NCBI RefSeq assembly: GCF_018854015.1
Contig: NZ_JAAXYO010000154.1
Coordinates: 73,722 to 137,721, forward strand
Direction of reading: 5' to 3'
DNA from: Igneacidithiobacillus copahuensis
GTDB taxonomy: Bacteria > Pseudomonadota > Gammaproteobacteria > Acidithiobacillales > Acidithiobacillaceae
Length of the DNA: 64,000 nucleotides
Shown: positions 43,472-51,475 of the stretch, piece by piece
Layout: every line of letters begins with the position of its first letter
Numbering within the stretch: position 1 is the first letter of the stretch
Position numbers and translations under genes: made by a program
The notes under the pieces: generated by a model
What the model was told of the DNA's origin: nothing
Seen by the model: only the letters and a program-made list of their open reading frames with translations
Database searches by the model: none

Positions 43472-43485
43472 TTTGCGGCACCGAT
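43472..43485 (+). promoter_or_regulatory. TTTGCGGCACCGAT motif, orphan copy
   Basis: This variant copy lies about 155 nt before the recombinase gene. The nearest ATG after it (43501) would give only a 37-codon peptide. Confidence 0.45.
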
Positions 43486-43638
43486 GGTGTGTGGAGAGTA
43501 TGGCGTTTGCTGGCCCGTATTTGCCCTCTGAGCGATTTTTGGGGGTAGGGATGGGTTCTGGTAGCACCTGGGCTGTTTCCGGCGATTCTGGGGCGATTTT
43601 GGCGGCTTTCTGAAAATGCTTGCCGTGGGGGTGGGTGT

Positions 43639-44634
43639 ATGGGTGACAGGGTGGATGACAGGACATCGGGGCAGCCGGAGCGCAAGGCGGACACGGAGAG
43701 GCTGTACGGTCGTCTGGTGCGGCGGATTTTGGAGCGTTCGACGCGGGAAGGGGTGGAGACGCTAGGGGACTTGGGGGTGTGGCTGCGGGATCAGGCATGG
43801 AGTGCTTCGACCTTGCGGCTGTACCGGATGGCGTTGCTCTGGTATCTGGTGGATGTGGGGCAGCAGGGGACGCGGGAGGAAGTAGGGCGCGTTCTGGGGA
43901 TGGATGGAGCGCGGAAGGTGCGCCGAAAGACGGGGCCGGGGAAGCGGCGGAAGTCGGAGAAGGGCTGGGCGGAAGTGTCGGAGTGGTTGGGCGGTCGCAA
44001 TGTCCGTGCGGCGGCGGATACGGCCTTGTGGATGAGCGGTGCGATGCGGTTGGGGATTCGCCCAGTGGAGTGGTGGGATACGGCGGTGGACCGGGAAGTG
44101 CCGGGTCGGGTGTGGATACCGACGTCGAAGGTGAAACGGGATGCGCAGGGTCGTCGGGTACGGGGAGCGGGACAGGAGGATGTGACGGGTCGGGTATGGC
44201 GGTGTCTGGATTTTGCGCTGGATGCCGATGGTTGTTCGGCGGACTGGGCTGTTGTGGTGGCGATGTTGGCGATGCGGGATGGCTATCGTGCGGAAGGGGA
44301 CACGGCGGAAGCGGTGCTGGCGTGTTTTGCGCAGTGGTTGCGGCGGGGATGGGATGCGGTGCATGGCAGGAAGCGCCCCCGGATCACGCTGTACACGGCG
44401 CGCCATGTGTTTGCGGGACGGCTGAAGGCTGAGGGCATGGATCGGTGGCGGATAGCGGCGGCGATGGGTCAGATGTCGGAGAAGTCCAGCAAGGTGTACG
44501 GTCGGGCGCAGCATTCAGGAGGTGGCTTGCAGCCTGCAAATGGGTTGCACCCTGCAAATGGCTTTCATCCGTCACATGGCTTACGGCCAGTGGTGGTGAA
44601 TCCAGTGGTGAAACGGGGGCCGTCGGGGCGATGA
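43639..44634 (+). CDS. Tyrosine recombinase/integrase-like protein, divergent
   Basis: This 331-residue protein has an N-terminal SAM-like domain (residues about 10-75) and a catalytic domain. It shows an Arg in GAMRLGIRPVEWWDT, a Lys in TSKVKRD, ARHVFAGRL and a C-terminal VYGRA with the probable nucleophile Tyr. Some usual residues differ (TARH for HxLRH, and no LGH). It could integrate the element or resolve multimers. The DNA is strongly G-rich on this strand. A repeat-encoded tail (LQPANGLHPANGFHPSHG) follows the catalytic domain. Confidence 0.75.
   Translation: MGDRVDDRTSGQPERKADTERLYGRLVRRILERSTREGVETLGDLGVWLRDQAWSASTLRLYRMALLWYLVDVGQQGTREEVGRVLGMDGARKVRRKTGPGKRRKSEKGWAEVSEWLGGRNVRAAADTALWMSGAMRLGIRPVEWWDTAVDREVPGRVWIPTSKVKRDAQGRRVRGAGQEDVTGRVWRCLDFALDADGCSADWAVVVAMLAMRDGYRAEGDTAEAVLACFAQWLRRGWDAVHGRKRPRITLYTARHVFAGRLKAEGMDRWRIAAAMGQMSEKSSKVYGRAQHSGGGLQPANGLHPANGFHPSHGLRPVVVNPVVKRGPSGR
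44520..44592 (+). repeat. GC-rich minisatellite (GGGTTGCACCCTGCAAAT units)
   Basis: Three to four degenerate 18-bp units lie in frame at the C-terminus of the recombinase gene. They resemble the units at 34430-34535. Confidence 0.75.
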
Positions 44635-44783
44635 TCGTGGCGAGGAAGGACAGTTCTGGTCCATGAAAACCGAAGGTGGTAGCTTTGGCAAAAGGCACAA
44701 GGTTCTGGCCTGTTGCGCTGGTGCAACCGGCTGCTCCGGTGCAGCCTACTACATCGGCCAACCGGTGAGACATGGAGGTCAGT

Positions 44784-45338
44784 ATGGCGGTGGATGCGGA
44801 AGAACAGCGCAAGCTGGATGATTTGATTGCGTTTGTGGCGCGCAAGGGGGAAATCTCGGAAGCGTCGGCGCGGCGACTGGTGACGCAGATATTTTTCAAG
44901 TCGAAGCCGCGTGATCGCTACCTGCACACGGAGATTGGCGAGGTTACGCTGGGGATCATGCTGTTGGACAACCCGGAGATGTACGGCTGGCTGATGCGAG
45001 GAGAACCCTACGAGTTTCTGCCTGGCAAGGATCAGAAGGGTCGCTTTGGCTGGATTGTGCGGGTGCCTGTTCCCCTGGCCCCTGTAGTGATTCAGTGTTG
45101 GGATCACTTTGTTCGGGCGACCTATGACCGGTCCCGATGTCTGGAAGCGGTAAATGCCGGGAATGTGGGGAATGCCAAGCCTGAGATTTCGGATCGTCGG
45201 CAATATTGGTTGCAGGCGAAGCTGCAGGAAGCGGATGCCCGACTGGAGATGACGCGGGAGGTCTGGGACCGTGAGCGCCGGAAATACTGGCCGATGGCGA
45301 TGGCGATAGTGAATAACCGAGCGCGGGAGATAGGCTGA
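44784..45338 (+). CDS. Hypothetical protein, 184 aa
   Basis: No family is recognised. The start at 44784 has GGAGG 7 nt upstream. The protein is soluble, with a helical N-terminal third (EEQRKLDDLIAFVARKGEISEASARRLVTQIFF), a beta-rich middle and a charged helical end. Its stop overlaps the ATPase start (TGATG), so the two are coupled. Close to the putative origin, it could be a replication or maintenance factor, but this is a guess. Confidence 0.6.
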   Translation: MAVDAEEQRKLDDLIAFVARKGEISEASARRLVTQIFFKSKPRDRYLHTEIGEVTLGIMLLDNPEMYGWLMRGEPYEFLPGKDQKGRFGWIVRVPVPLAPVVIQCWDHFVRATYDRSRCLEAVNAGNVGNAKPEISDRRQYWLQAKLQEADARLEMTREVWDRERRKYWPMAMAIVNNRAREIG

Positions 45339-47383
45339 TGTTTTTGCAAACCAATGAAGTGCGCAAGATGGCGATTGTCAACGGATTGCAACTGGCGACG
45401 ATTTTTTCGGTGTGGTGCGCGCCAAGGGGGTCTGCCACGACCGGCGAACAGCAGGAATCTGCCGACTGCAAGTCTGCCGCCAGCAAGACTGCCGCCAGCA
45501 AGGCACCGCCGGAATGGGGGGTGCAATCCGTTGCGGAGCAAACCCCTGGCGGGGGGCAAACCCCTGCCGGTGGGCAGCCCATTGGGTCCCAGGCAAGTAA
45601 TGGATTCGCCCAGGCGCAGCCTGATCCGATACCGTCCTGGCAGGACCATTACAGGCCGGTGTTGACTGCGGAACAACAGGCCGCGATGGATTATCTGCGG
45701 ACGCTCACGGAGGAAACGCAGGGATTGCTGGATGGAAGCCGGTTTGGAACCGACGAGCAACTGGCGCTGAATGCGTTGCATATTGCGCAGTGGCATTGGC
45801 CGTACAGTCCGATGTATGCGCTGATTCGTGACAGGACGCCGGACATGGTGGCGCGGTCCATGGGGTGGGCGCGGGTGTCGGCGGATTTGGGGAATCCCTT
45901 TGCCTCGGTATTTTTTGCGTTCCTGGTCAGTCGCTATCATCGCCCGGAAGTCTGGCGACCGATAGTGTACGGTGCGTTCCGTCTGGGTCTGGAAACCCTG
46001 GAGAGCGTGCAACTGGATCAGCGGGACGATGTGGAAAAGCACTTTTTTCTGGAATGGATGGCCGAGATCGGTTTTCGTGGTGCCTTGCAATCGGCAGCCA
46101 TGCCGGCGGCAGCCATGCAGGCGGCAGCCCGTCGGGAAGCAACGCCGGATGGGCTGGACGGCGAGGAGTTTCGGGAGGATGTGCGTCGCTTTCTGCGAAA
46201 CTGGATGCCGCAGGTGCCGTCACACCTGTTTTCGATGGCCATGGAGTTTCATCTGCTGGAAACGCGCTTTGACGAGCGTTCGGCGGAGCATCCCCTGCAG
46301 AAGGTGGTGGTACGGCGGATTGAACCGGCAATAGATGCCAATCAGCAAACCCTGATCAACAATCGCTACGGTTCCCTTTTGCATCCGCTTCCCCTTACTC
46401 CGTGGCCCCTGGCGGGGGGCACCCCTGCGGGGGGCACCCCTGCGGGGGGCATATCCCCTGCGGGGGTGCGGCCCCTTTCTGGAGCTGCGGCCAGGAATGC
46501 CGATCCTGCGGGTGGCCGTGAAAACGGAAATGCTTCTTGCGATTGGGTGTCGGACCTGAAAAAAGAGTTTCCATGGATGGAATCGCTGGTGGACCGCCTG
46601 GCGGGGCAATGGCGTCTGGCGCAGGCGGTGGGGGAGGGGAGAGAGCTGCCGATTCATCTGCGTCCCGTACTGTTGTTGGGACCGGCGGGGCTGGGCAAGA
46701 CGCGCTTTCTGAACCGGTTGGGGCAAGTGCTGGGGATGCCGGTGGTGTTTTTGTCCCTGTCCGGTATGGCGGACAACATGACGCTGAAGGGGCTGAGCCG
46801 GGGATGGGCGGCATCGCGGCCTGGGGTGCTGGTGGATCGTTTTGTGGATCTGCGTTGCGCCAATCCCCTGGTGATTCTGGATGAGATCGACAAGGCGGGC
46901 ACGAGTACGCAAAATGGCCGGGTGTGGGAAACTTTGCTGACGATGCTGGAGCCGGGGACCAGCCATCAGGTCATGGATGAGTTCCTGTTGGGGCCGGTAG
47001 ACTACTCGGCGGTCAATTGGGTGGCCACGGCGAACGGGCTGGAACACGTGCCCGGTCCCCTGTTGACGCGCTTTGAGATCGTGCGGATTGAAGATCCAAG
47101 GCCTGGGGATTTTCCGGTGATACTGGAGAACCTGATGGGGGACATTGCGCGGCAGTTGGGGGTGGAGAGTTCGGCCCTGCCGGACCTGGACCCCAGGGTG
47201 GTCAGGAAGCTGGAGCGGGAGTTTCGGGAGAATCCGGGATCACTGAGGAAGCTGCGGACGCTGGTGACCCGGTTGCTGGAGATGGAATCGACGGGGCGAA
47301 TGGCGGAACGTGGTGGATTGCAGGCGGGTGGCCCTCGGGTGGTTGACGCGCAGATGAATGTTCTGGAAATTAGGAAAATGTGA
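45338..47383 (+). CDS. Lon-like AAA+ ATPase without protease domain
   Basis: In this 681-residue protein the first 430 residues are unrecognised and include repeat-encoded linkers (GGGQTPAGGQ near 70, AAMPAAAMQAAAR near 252, GGTPAGGTPAGG near 360). The C-terminal third is an AAA+ module: LLLGPAGLGKTRF (about 446-458), VILDEIDKAGTS (about 510-521), sensor 1 VNWVATANGLEHVP and an Arg-finger region LLTRFEIVRI. It resembles the Lon ATPase core, but the serine-lysine protease domain is absent. It probably remodels proteins or DNA complexes. It is coupled to the immunity-like membrane protein downstream. Confidence 0.78.
   Translation: MFLQTNEVRKMAIVNGLQLATIFSVWCAPRGSATTGEQQESADCKSAASKTAASKAPPEWGVQSVAEQTPGGGQTPAGGQPIGSQASNGFAQAQPDPIPSWQDHYRPVLTAEQQAAMDYLRTLTEETQGLLDGSRFGTDEQLALNALHIAQWHWPYSPMYALIRDRTPDMVARSMGWARVSADLGNPFASVFFAFLVSRYHRPEVWRPIVYGAFRLGLETLESVQLDQRDDVEKHFFLEWMAEIGFRGALQSAAMPAAAMQAAARREATPDGLDGEEFREDVRRFLRNWMPQVPSHLFSMAMEFHLLETRFDERSAEHPLQKVVVRRIEPAIDANQQTLINNRYGSLLHPLPLTPWPLAGGTPAGGTPAGGISPAGVRPLSGAAARNADPAGGRENGNASCDWVSDLKKEFPWMESLVDRLAGQWRLAQAVGEGRELPIHLRPVLLLGPAGLGKTRFLNRLGQVLGMPVVFLSLSGMADNMTLKGLSRGWAASRPGVLVDRFVDLRCANPLVILDEIDKAGTSTQNGRVWETLLTMLEPGTSHQVMDEFLLGPVDYSAVNWVATANGLEHVPGPLLTRFEIVRIEDPRPGDFPVILENLMGDIARQLGVESSALPDLDPRVVRKLEREFRENPGSLRKLRTLVTRLLEMESTGRMAERGGLQAGGPRVVDAQMNVLEIRKM
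46080..46135 (+). repeat. GCAGCCATGCAGGCGGCAG units in the AAA+ gene
   Basis: Three related units read AAMPAAAMQAAA. The DNA matches the CTTGCAGGCGGCAG family in the giant gene. Confidence 0.7.
46400..46475 (+). repeat. GCGGGGGGCACCCCT tandem repeat in the AAA+ gene
   Basis: Tandem units of about 15 bp (CTGCGGGGGGCACCC) encode the GGTPAGGTPAGG linker directly before the ATPase module. Confidence 0.8.
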
Positions 47384-47658
47384 TTCTCATGTGGCACGAT
47401 CTCATGGATACACGGTCAGGCAGTGTTCTGGTGATCTTTCTGGGCGTCATATTGCTGATCCTCGTCTACCTGCTACCCGCGATTCTGGGTTACCTTCTGG
47501 GGCATGTGCATCCGGTCGCCTTGCTGATAACGAATGTGCTTTTGGGCTGGACGATCATTGGCTGGATTGGCTGTCTCGTTTGGTCGCTTTGGCAATCCTC
47601 CAATGAAGACCACTTTGACGACGAGGCCCAGCATGGGCGGGTAGAACCCACTTTGTGA
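47380..47658 (+). CDS. Superinfection-immunity-like small membrane protein
   Basis: This 92-residue protein has two membrane segments: VLVIFLGVILLILVYLLPAILGYLLG and LLITNVLLGWTIIGWIGCLVWSLW. The YLLPAI..HVHPVALLITNVLLGWTIIGWI pattern matches the superinfection-immunity (T4 Imm) family. Related proteins block DNA entry of incoming phage; on a conjugative element it might act in entry exclusion. The GTG at 47380 overlaps the ATPase stop and has AGGA upstream; ATG at 47389 is an alternative. Confidence 0.7.
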   Translation: MILMWHDLMDTRSGSVLVIFLGVILLILVYLLPAILGYLLGHVHPVALLITNVLLGWTIIGWIGCLVWSLWQSSNEDHFDDEAQHGRVEPTL

Positions 47659-47678
47659 CGACAGGAGGTTTTTTTGCT

Positions 47679-48089
47679 ATGGATATGGCTACCGTTGAGC
47701 AACAGTACAACCAGCTTCAGGCCGAGGCGCAGGGCGTAGCACAGGCTTTGCAGGCATTGGCCGCGAAGATGCAGCAGGGGACGGAGAAAAATCCCGATGC
47801 GCGGGAATGGCTGCTCGATCTCAAGCAACTGGCCCTGAACATCCAGCAGGAGCAGATGCAGGTGATGGGTGTCATGCAGGCCATGCATCAGGCTGTGCAG
47901 AATGATTTCATGCAGAGCCAGAATGGTGGGCAATGGCAGCCTGGGTATCCGCAGACGCCGCAAGCGGTGAATCCCCAGCAACAGGGAGGCGGATTCCTGA
48001 GCAGCCTGGAGCACTCCGGTTTTGGGCAGGCGCTGATGATGGGCGCGGGATTTGGTATTGGTGACGACATCATCAACAGTATTTTTTGA
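47679..48089 (+). CDS. Gln/Met-rich hypothetical protein, 136 aa
   Basis: No family is recognised. The first 85 residues are helical and Gln-rich (QQYNQLQAEAQGVAQALQALAAKMQQG), probably a coiled coil. A Pro/Gln linker follows, then a Gly-rich end (GFGQALMMGAGFGIGDDIINSIF) resembling a short membrane-active or self-associating segment. A strong AGGAGG precedes the ATG. It is the last gene before the insertion-sequence remnant and the change of gene content. Confidence 0.6.
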   Translation: MDMATVEQQYNQLQAEAQGVAQALQALAAKMQQGTEKNPDAREWLLDLKQLALNIQQEQMQVMGVMQAMHQAVQNDFMQSQNGGQWQPGYPQTPQAVNPQQQGGGFLSSLEHSGFGQALMMGAGFGIGDDIINSIF

Positions 48090-48171
48090 GAGGTGAAAAG
48101 CCTCACCGCCAGATTGAGTGGAGCAGAGCAGAGTGCTGTGGAGCAGTCATGCCTGAACAAGGGGATGGCGG

Positions 48172-48378
48172 ATGGTCAAGGTAGCTTACACCCCCATGAA
48201 TCATTGGGATAGGGTGCTGCGTTGGTTCGAGAGCCAGATCACCAACAGCATTCTGGAAGGGTTCAACAGCTTGATCCAGACCGTCAAGGCCAAAGCCAGG
48301 GGCTATCGTACTACCAAGAACTCCGTCAACACGGCCTGCCTGGTCCTCGGGAAGCCAGATCCGGGAGTACTCACTTAG
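48172..48378 (+). pseudogene. ISL3-family transposase C-terminal remnant
   Basis: The frame reads HWDRVLRWFESQITNSILEGFNSLIQTVKAKARGYRTTKN, the very conserved C-terminal end of ISL3 transposases. Only about 68 residues remain of about 400, and the final VNTACLVLGKPDPGVL differs from the usual end, so it is decayed. It separates the conjugative element from the region that follows and probably marks an old insertion or recombination junction. Confidence 0.82.
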
Positions 48379-49347
48379 AACGTCGAGGAACCGGAAATTT
48401 TCGATAGTATCGCCTTCGCTGGTTTACGCCTACCCCTCTGGATTCCCGTCACGCTCTTTGCCGCCGTGATGCAGGCTTGGCGTACGGGCCTGCAGACGCG
48501 GCTCAAGGGCACCCTGAGTGTCGACGCGGCGAGCTTCGTGCGCTACTTTTACGCCCTACCACTGGAGTTTCTTGCACTGCTGCTCTTGCTGCACCAGTAT
48601 GGCGGAGCTGTCGTCTTGGAGACGCGGCCGACATTTCTGCTACTCTGTCTGGCCGGTGGCATAGCGCAGATTCTTGGTACCCTGTTTCTGGTGCGCTCCT
48701 TTCACAGTCGCGGCTTGGTGACCGGTACCGCCTATGCCAAGACCGAGGCGGCACAACTGGTCATCCTCACCACGCTTTTTCTCGGTGCAGAACTGCAGCC
48801 GATAGCCATTATCGGTATCTTTCTCGCTCTCGCTGGCGTGCTGCTGCTCTCCGGACAGGGAGTTGCCTTTTTGCGTCGAGACTTCTGGCTTGGTCTGCGC
48901 GAACCTGCAGCCGGCTACGGACTTGCCGCCGCGCTCGCCTTTGCACTTACCGCCATTGCCCTGCGTGCCGCCAGCCAACACGGTGACCAACGCATACCGG
49001 TGCTTGCCTTGGCTCTGTGGATGTTACTGGTAACGAACACCCTGCAGACCCTGCTGCAGGGTGGCTATCTCCTGTTGCGCAAACCCGCAGAAATTGCTGC
49101 CAGCCTACGCCATTGGCGTCTCTCCTGGCCGATAGGAGTACTTTCGGCACTGGGTTCCTGGGCTTGGTTCAGCGGTTTTGCCCTGACCCAAGTGGCGCTC
49201 GTGCGCGGCCTAGGACAAGTTGATACGCTGCTCGTGTTTTTCTTTGGTCACCATATCCTGCGCGAACGTCTGGGGAAAAAGGAGATTTTGGCCACCCTGC
49301 TCATCGTGGTCGGCGCACTCTGTATCACCCTTCCCGACCTTCACTGA
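48379..49347 (+). CDS. EamA/DMT-family transporter with lost start codon
   Basis: The frame is open from 48379, just after the transposase remnant stop. The family N-terminus LWIPVTLFAAVMQAWRTGLQTRLKG begins at about 48436. No ATG, GTG or TTG occurs in frame before the GTG at 48466, so the normal first residues appear to have lost their start codon. About ten membrane segments in two EamA halves are visible, ending at LHIVVGALCITLPDLH-like sequence. It would export metabolites or drugs; the substrate is unknown. It may be translated from GTG 48466 with a shortened first helix, or be a pseudogene. Confidence 0.7.
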   Translation, partial: NVEEPEIFDSIAFAGLRLPLWIPVTLFAAVMQAWRTGLQTRLKGTLSVDAASFVRYFYALPLEFLALLLLLHQYGGAVVLETRPTFLLLCLAGGIAQILGTLFLVRSFHSRGLVTGTAYAKTEAAQLVILTTLFLGAELQPIAIIGIFLALAGVLLLSGQGVAFLRRDFWLGLREPAAGYGLAAALAFALTAIALRAASQHGDQRIPVLALALWMLLVTNTLQTLLQGGYLLLRKPAEIAASLRHWRLSWPIGVLSALGSWAWFSGFALTQVALVRGLGQVDTLLVFFFGHHILRERLGKKEILATLLIVVGALCITLPDLH

Positions 49348-49357
49348 CCGGTGTCGT

Positions 49358-50854
49358 TCACCGCAGGCGCGAGCGCCACCAAGCAAAAAGTAGCAGCAGG
49401 GCGCTGATAACCAGATACGGCCAGTTACCGTAGCGGGCAAAAGGCGTTTCCCCAGCCATTGGCTGAATATGCGCGTTCAGGGCCGCAATACTGAACTGTG
49501 GCAACTCAGCGATGACGTTACCGTTCGGCAAGATCACCGAAGTGATACCCGTATTGGTGGCACGAATGTCCGGCTTCTGCTCCTGCAGAGCTTGCATGGC
49601 GGCCATCTGCAGGGTTTGTGCCGAGGCGCTGCTATGTCCATACCAGGCATAGTCGCTACTGTTGACGAGGAACGTAGCGCCTTGCACTACGCCTTTACGC
49701 ACGTCGCGCGAAAAGGATTCCTCATAGCAGATACTCATGCCGGCGAGTTGCCCATCAACTGGTAACACCGAAGGTCCCTGCCCCGGCGTAAAACTCCCCA
49801 ATCCGGGAAGAAAATGGTGCACCAGCGGCCCAAGGATACGCGGAAAGGGGATGTATTCGCCAAAGGGCACCAAGTGCTGTTTGCGATACCAACGCACTGC
49901 TTTATGACCGTCGATCTCTAGGGTAGCGTTGTAGTACCGACCGTGCGCAGCTTCCGGCATACCAATCATCAGAATCGTGTGCTTCTGCGCAGACCACTGC
50001 TGCAACTGACCGAGCAGAGCCGGAATCTCCGTCTGAAAAATCGGGAAGGCGGTTTCCGGTAGAACCACGAGCTGGGTGCCTGGCGGGCTGGCAATAATGA
50101 GATGCACATAACGATCGAGAATGCTGCTGATGCGCGCAGCATCCCATTTTTCCGAGATCGGGATATTACCTTGCAGCAGGCGCACGGCGATTGGCGCACC
50201 GCTGGGCTGCGTAAAACGCTGTGTCGCCCCAAACAGCGCGCCGGCAAAAATCAGCAGAATGGCCGAAACACCCATCGACCAGATAGCTACTTCCCGATGG
50301 CGAGTCAGTATCCAGGCACCGATAGCGGCAACGCCGGCAGTTGCCAGACCAACGCCGTACTGACCCAGCCATGGCGCATAGCCAGCGAGGAAAGCCCAGG
50401 TCTGGGTATAGCCGGTGGCCAGCCACGGGAAGCCAGTGGCGAGACGAGCGCGTAAAAATTCGCTAAAAATCCACAATACCGGCATCAGCCACCAGCGCGC
50501 TGATGGCGCAAAGCGACGTGCCACACCCATAGCCAGGGCCGGATACAAGGCGCAACAGGCGGCTAACAGGGCTACGGCTGCCGCCGCCAACGGCCAGTCC
50601 ATGTGCGCAAAATTGTGTAGGGTAATGGAGAGCCAGTAGACTCCCGAGACGAAGGCGCCAAAGCCGAAGAAAAAGCCCAGGCCCGCTGCCTGACGTGCGG
50701 ATACACTGCGTGCCACCAACCAAAACAGCGAGCCAAGCAGAAAAAAAGCCAACCAACCCTGACCAAATGGAGCGAAAGCCAGAGGAAAGAGACCTCCTAG
50801 CAGGAATGCCGCAGAAAGTCGGAGAGAACTCTTTCTGACTCTTGAACTTACCAT
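49358..50854 (-). CDS. lnt: Apolipoprotein N-acyltransferase
   Basis: This 498-residue protein has about six N-terminal membrane segments, then a nitrilase-like periplasmic domain. The catalytic triad is visible: Glu in VVLPETAFPIF (about 265), Lys in RKQHLVPFGEYIPFP (about 323) and Cys in GMSICYEESFSRDV (about 374). Lnt adds the third acyl chain to lipoproteins such as DotD. This is normally a housekeeping chromosomal gene, supporting a chromosomal origin for the region right of 48 kb. It converges with the transporter (11 nt apart) and overlaps the Dsb-like gene upstream by 7 nt. Confidence 0.92.
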   Translation of the reverse strand: MVSSRVRKSSLRLSAAFLLGGLFPLAFAPFGQGWLAFFLLGSLFWLVARSVSARQAAGLGFFFGFGAFVSGVYWLSITLHNFAHMDWPLAAAAVALLAACCALYPALAMGVARRFAPSARWWLMPVLWIFSEFLRARLATGFPWLATGYTQTWAFLAGYAPWLGQYGVGLATAGVAAIGAWILTRHREVAIWSMGVSAILLIFAGALFGATQRFTQPSGAPIAVRLLQGNIPISEKWDAARISSILDRYVHLIIASPPGTQLVVLPETAFPIFQTEIPALLGQLQQWSAQKHTILMIGMPEAAHGRYYNATLEIDGHKAVRWYRKQHLVPFGEYIPFPRILGPLVHHFLPGLGSFTPGQGPSVLPVDGQLAGMSICYEESFSRDVRKGVVQGATFLVNSSDYAWYGHSSASAQTLQMAAMQALQEQKPDIRATNTGITSVILPNGNVIAELPQFSIAALNAHIQPMAGETPFARYGNWPYLVISALLLLFAWWRSRLR

Positions 50855-51459
50855 AAATCTGGGATCAGTTGTCCCAGATGTTTCTGGGAAATCAGCCCTG
50901 GGATCCGTCCAAGCTGACCATTTTTCACCCGGTAAAGTATGGCAGGTGTGCCTTCAAATCCTAACATGTACATCATGTTAAGGTTTCGGTTCAGCTCTTT
51001 GGTCGTTTTTTCCGTAGGTTTTGCTTTAGGCAGGAGACGATAGCTGCCGCTGCGCAATGCCGGACCAACGATCCGTTCAAAATGCTGGAGGGCGGTAAGA
51101 GGATTAGTCGATTGTATCCAGGCAGCAGCTTCAGCGGGGCTTTGGGGCGTCAGGAAAGCGACGGGCACATAGCGTACTGTGAGCTTTCCCTCGCGAATGA
51201 AAGGTGCCTCATGTTCGTACATCACGTGACAATAAGGACAATTCGGATCCTGAAAATCGTAGATGATAGGTCCCCCGTGTCCATCCTGAATATAGGAGAT
51301 GTGATGCACCAGTATCAGGTTCCAGAATTTGCTAGCGGTCAGTTTCTTATGGTGCACGTCCTGTGCATTGGCAGCTGCTACTCCTGCAGCAGCAATGCTC
51401 ATCCCCAATACACTGGCGATGAGCCATTTCACGGTCCAGTCTCGGATATCCACAGCCAT
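50848..51459 (-). CDS. DsbC/DsbG-like thiol-disulfide protein (single thioredoxin domain)
   Basis: This 203-residue protein has a signal peptide (residues about 12-33, LIASVLGMSIAAAGVAAANA). The thioredoxin-fold active site is NCPYCHVMY near residue 76, and the cis-Pro region is GTPAILYRVKNGQ. The classical N-terminal dimerisation domain of DsbC/DsbG is absent or much reduced. It is about one-third identical by eye to the next gene, so the pair looks like a tandem duplication. Together with DsbD it would reduce or isomerise disulfides in the periplasm. Confidence 0.8.
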   Translation of the reverse strand: MAVDIRDWTVKWLIASVLGMSIAAAGVAAANAQDVHHKKLTASKFWNLILVHHISYIQDGHGGPIIYDFQDPNCPYCHVMYEHEAPFIREGKLTVRYVPVAFLTPQSPAEAAAWIQSTNPLTALQHFERIVGPALRSGSYRLLPKAKPTEKTTKELNRNLNMMYMLGFEGTPAILYRVKNGQLGRIPGLISQKHLGQLIPDLW

Positions 51460-51475
51460 TAATCTCTCCTTTCAG

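Larger units (their letters stand above)
42838..43638. other. 800-bp intergenic region with no convincing gene
   Basis: The region holds the dotC leader motif, the hexamer arrays, a 24-bp alternating purine-pyrimidine tract (43261-43284), a lone TTTGCGGCACCGAT motif (43472-43485) and a G-rich stretch leading to the recombinase. A plus-strand open frame at 43179-43613 has a biased Trp/Gly-rich composition and is probably not coding. Confidence 0.7.

Noticed and set aside
43179..43613. Plus-strand open frame in the origin-like intergenic region
   Set aside because: Trp/Gly-rich translation, no ribosome site and it spans the alternating purine-pyrimidine tract; more likely non-coding.
42929..43798. 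Minus-strand Ser/Arg/Pro-rich open frame through the hexamer arrays
   Set aside because: Its sequence is simply the translated repeat and G-rich DNA; no domain or start signal.
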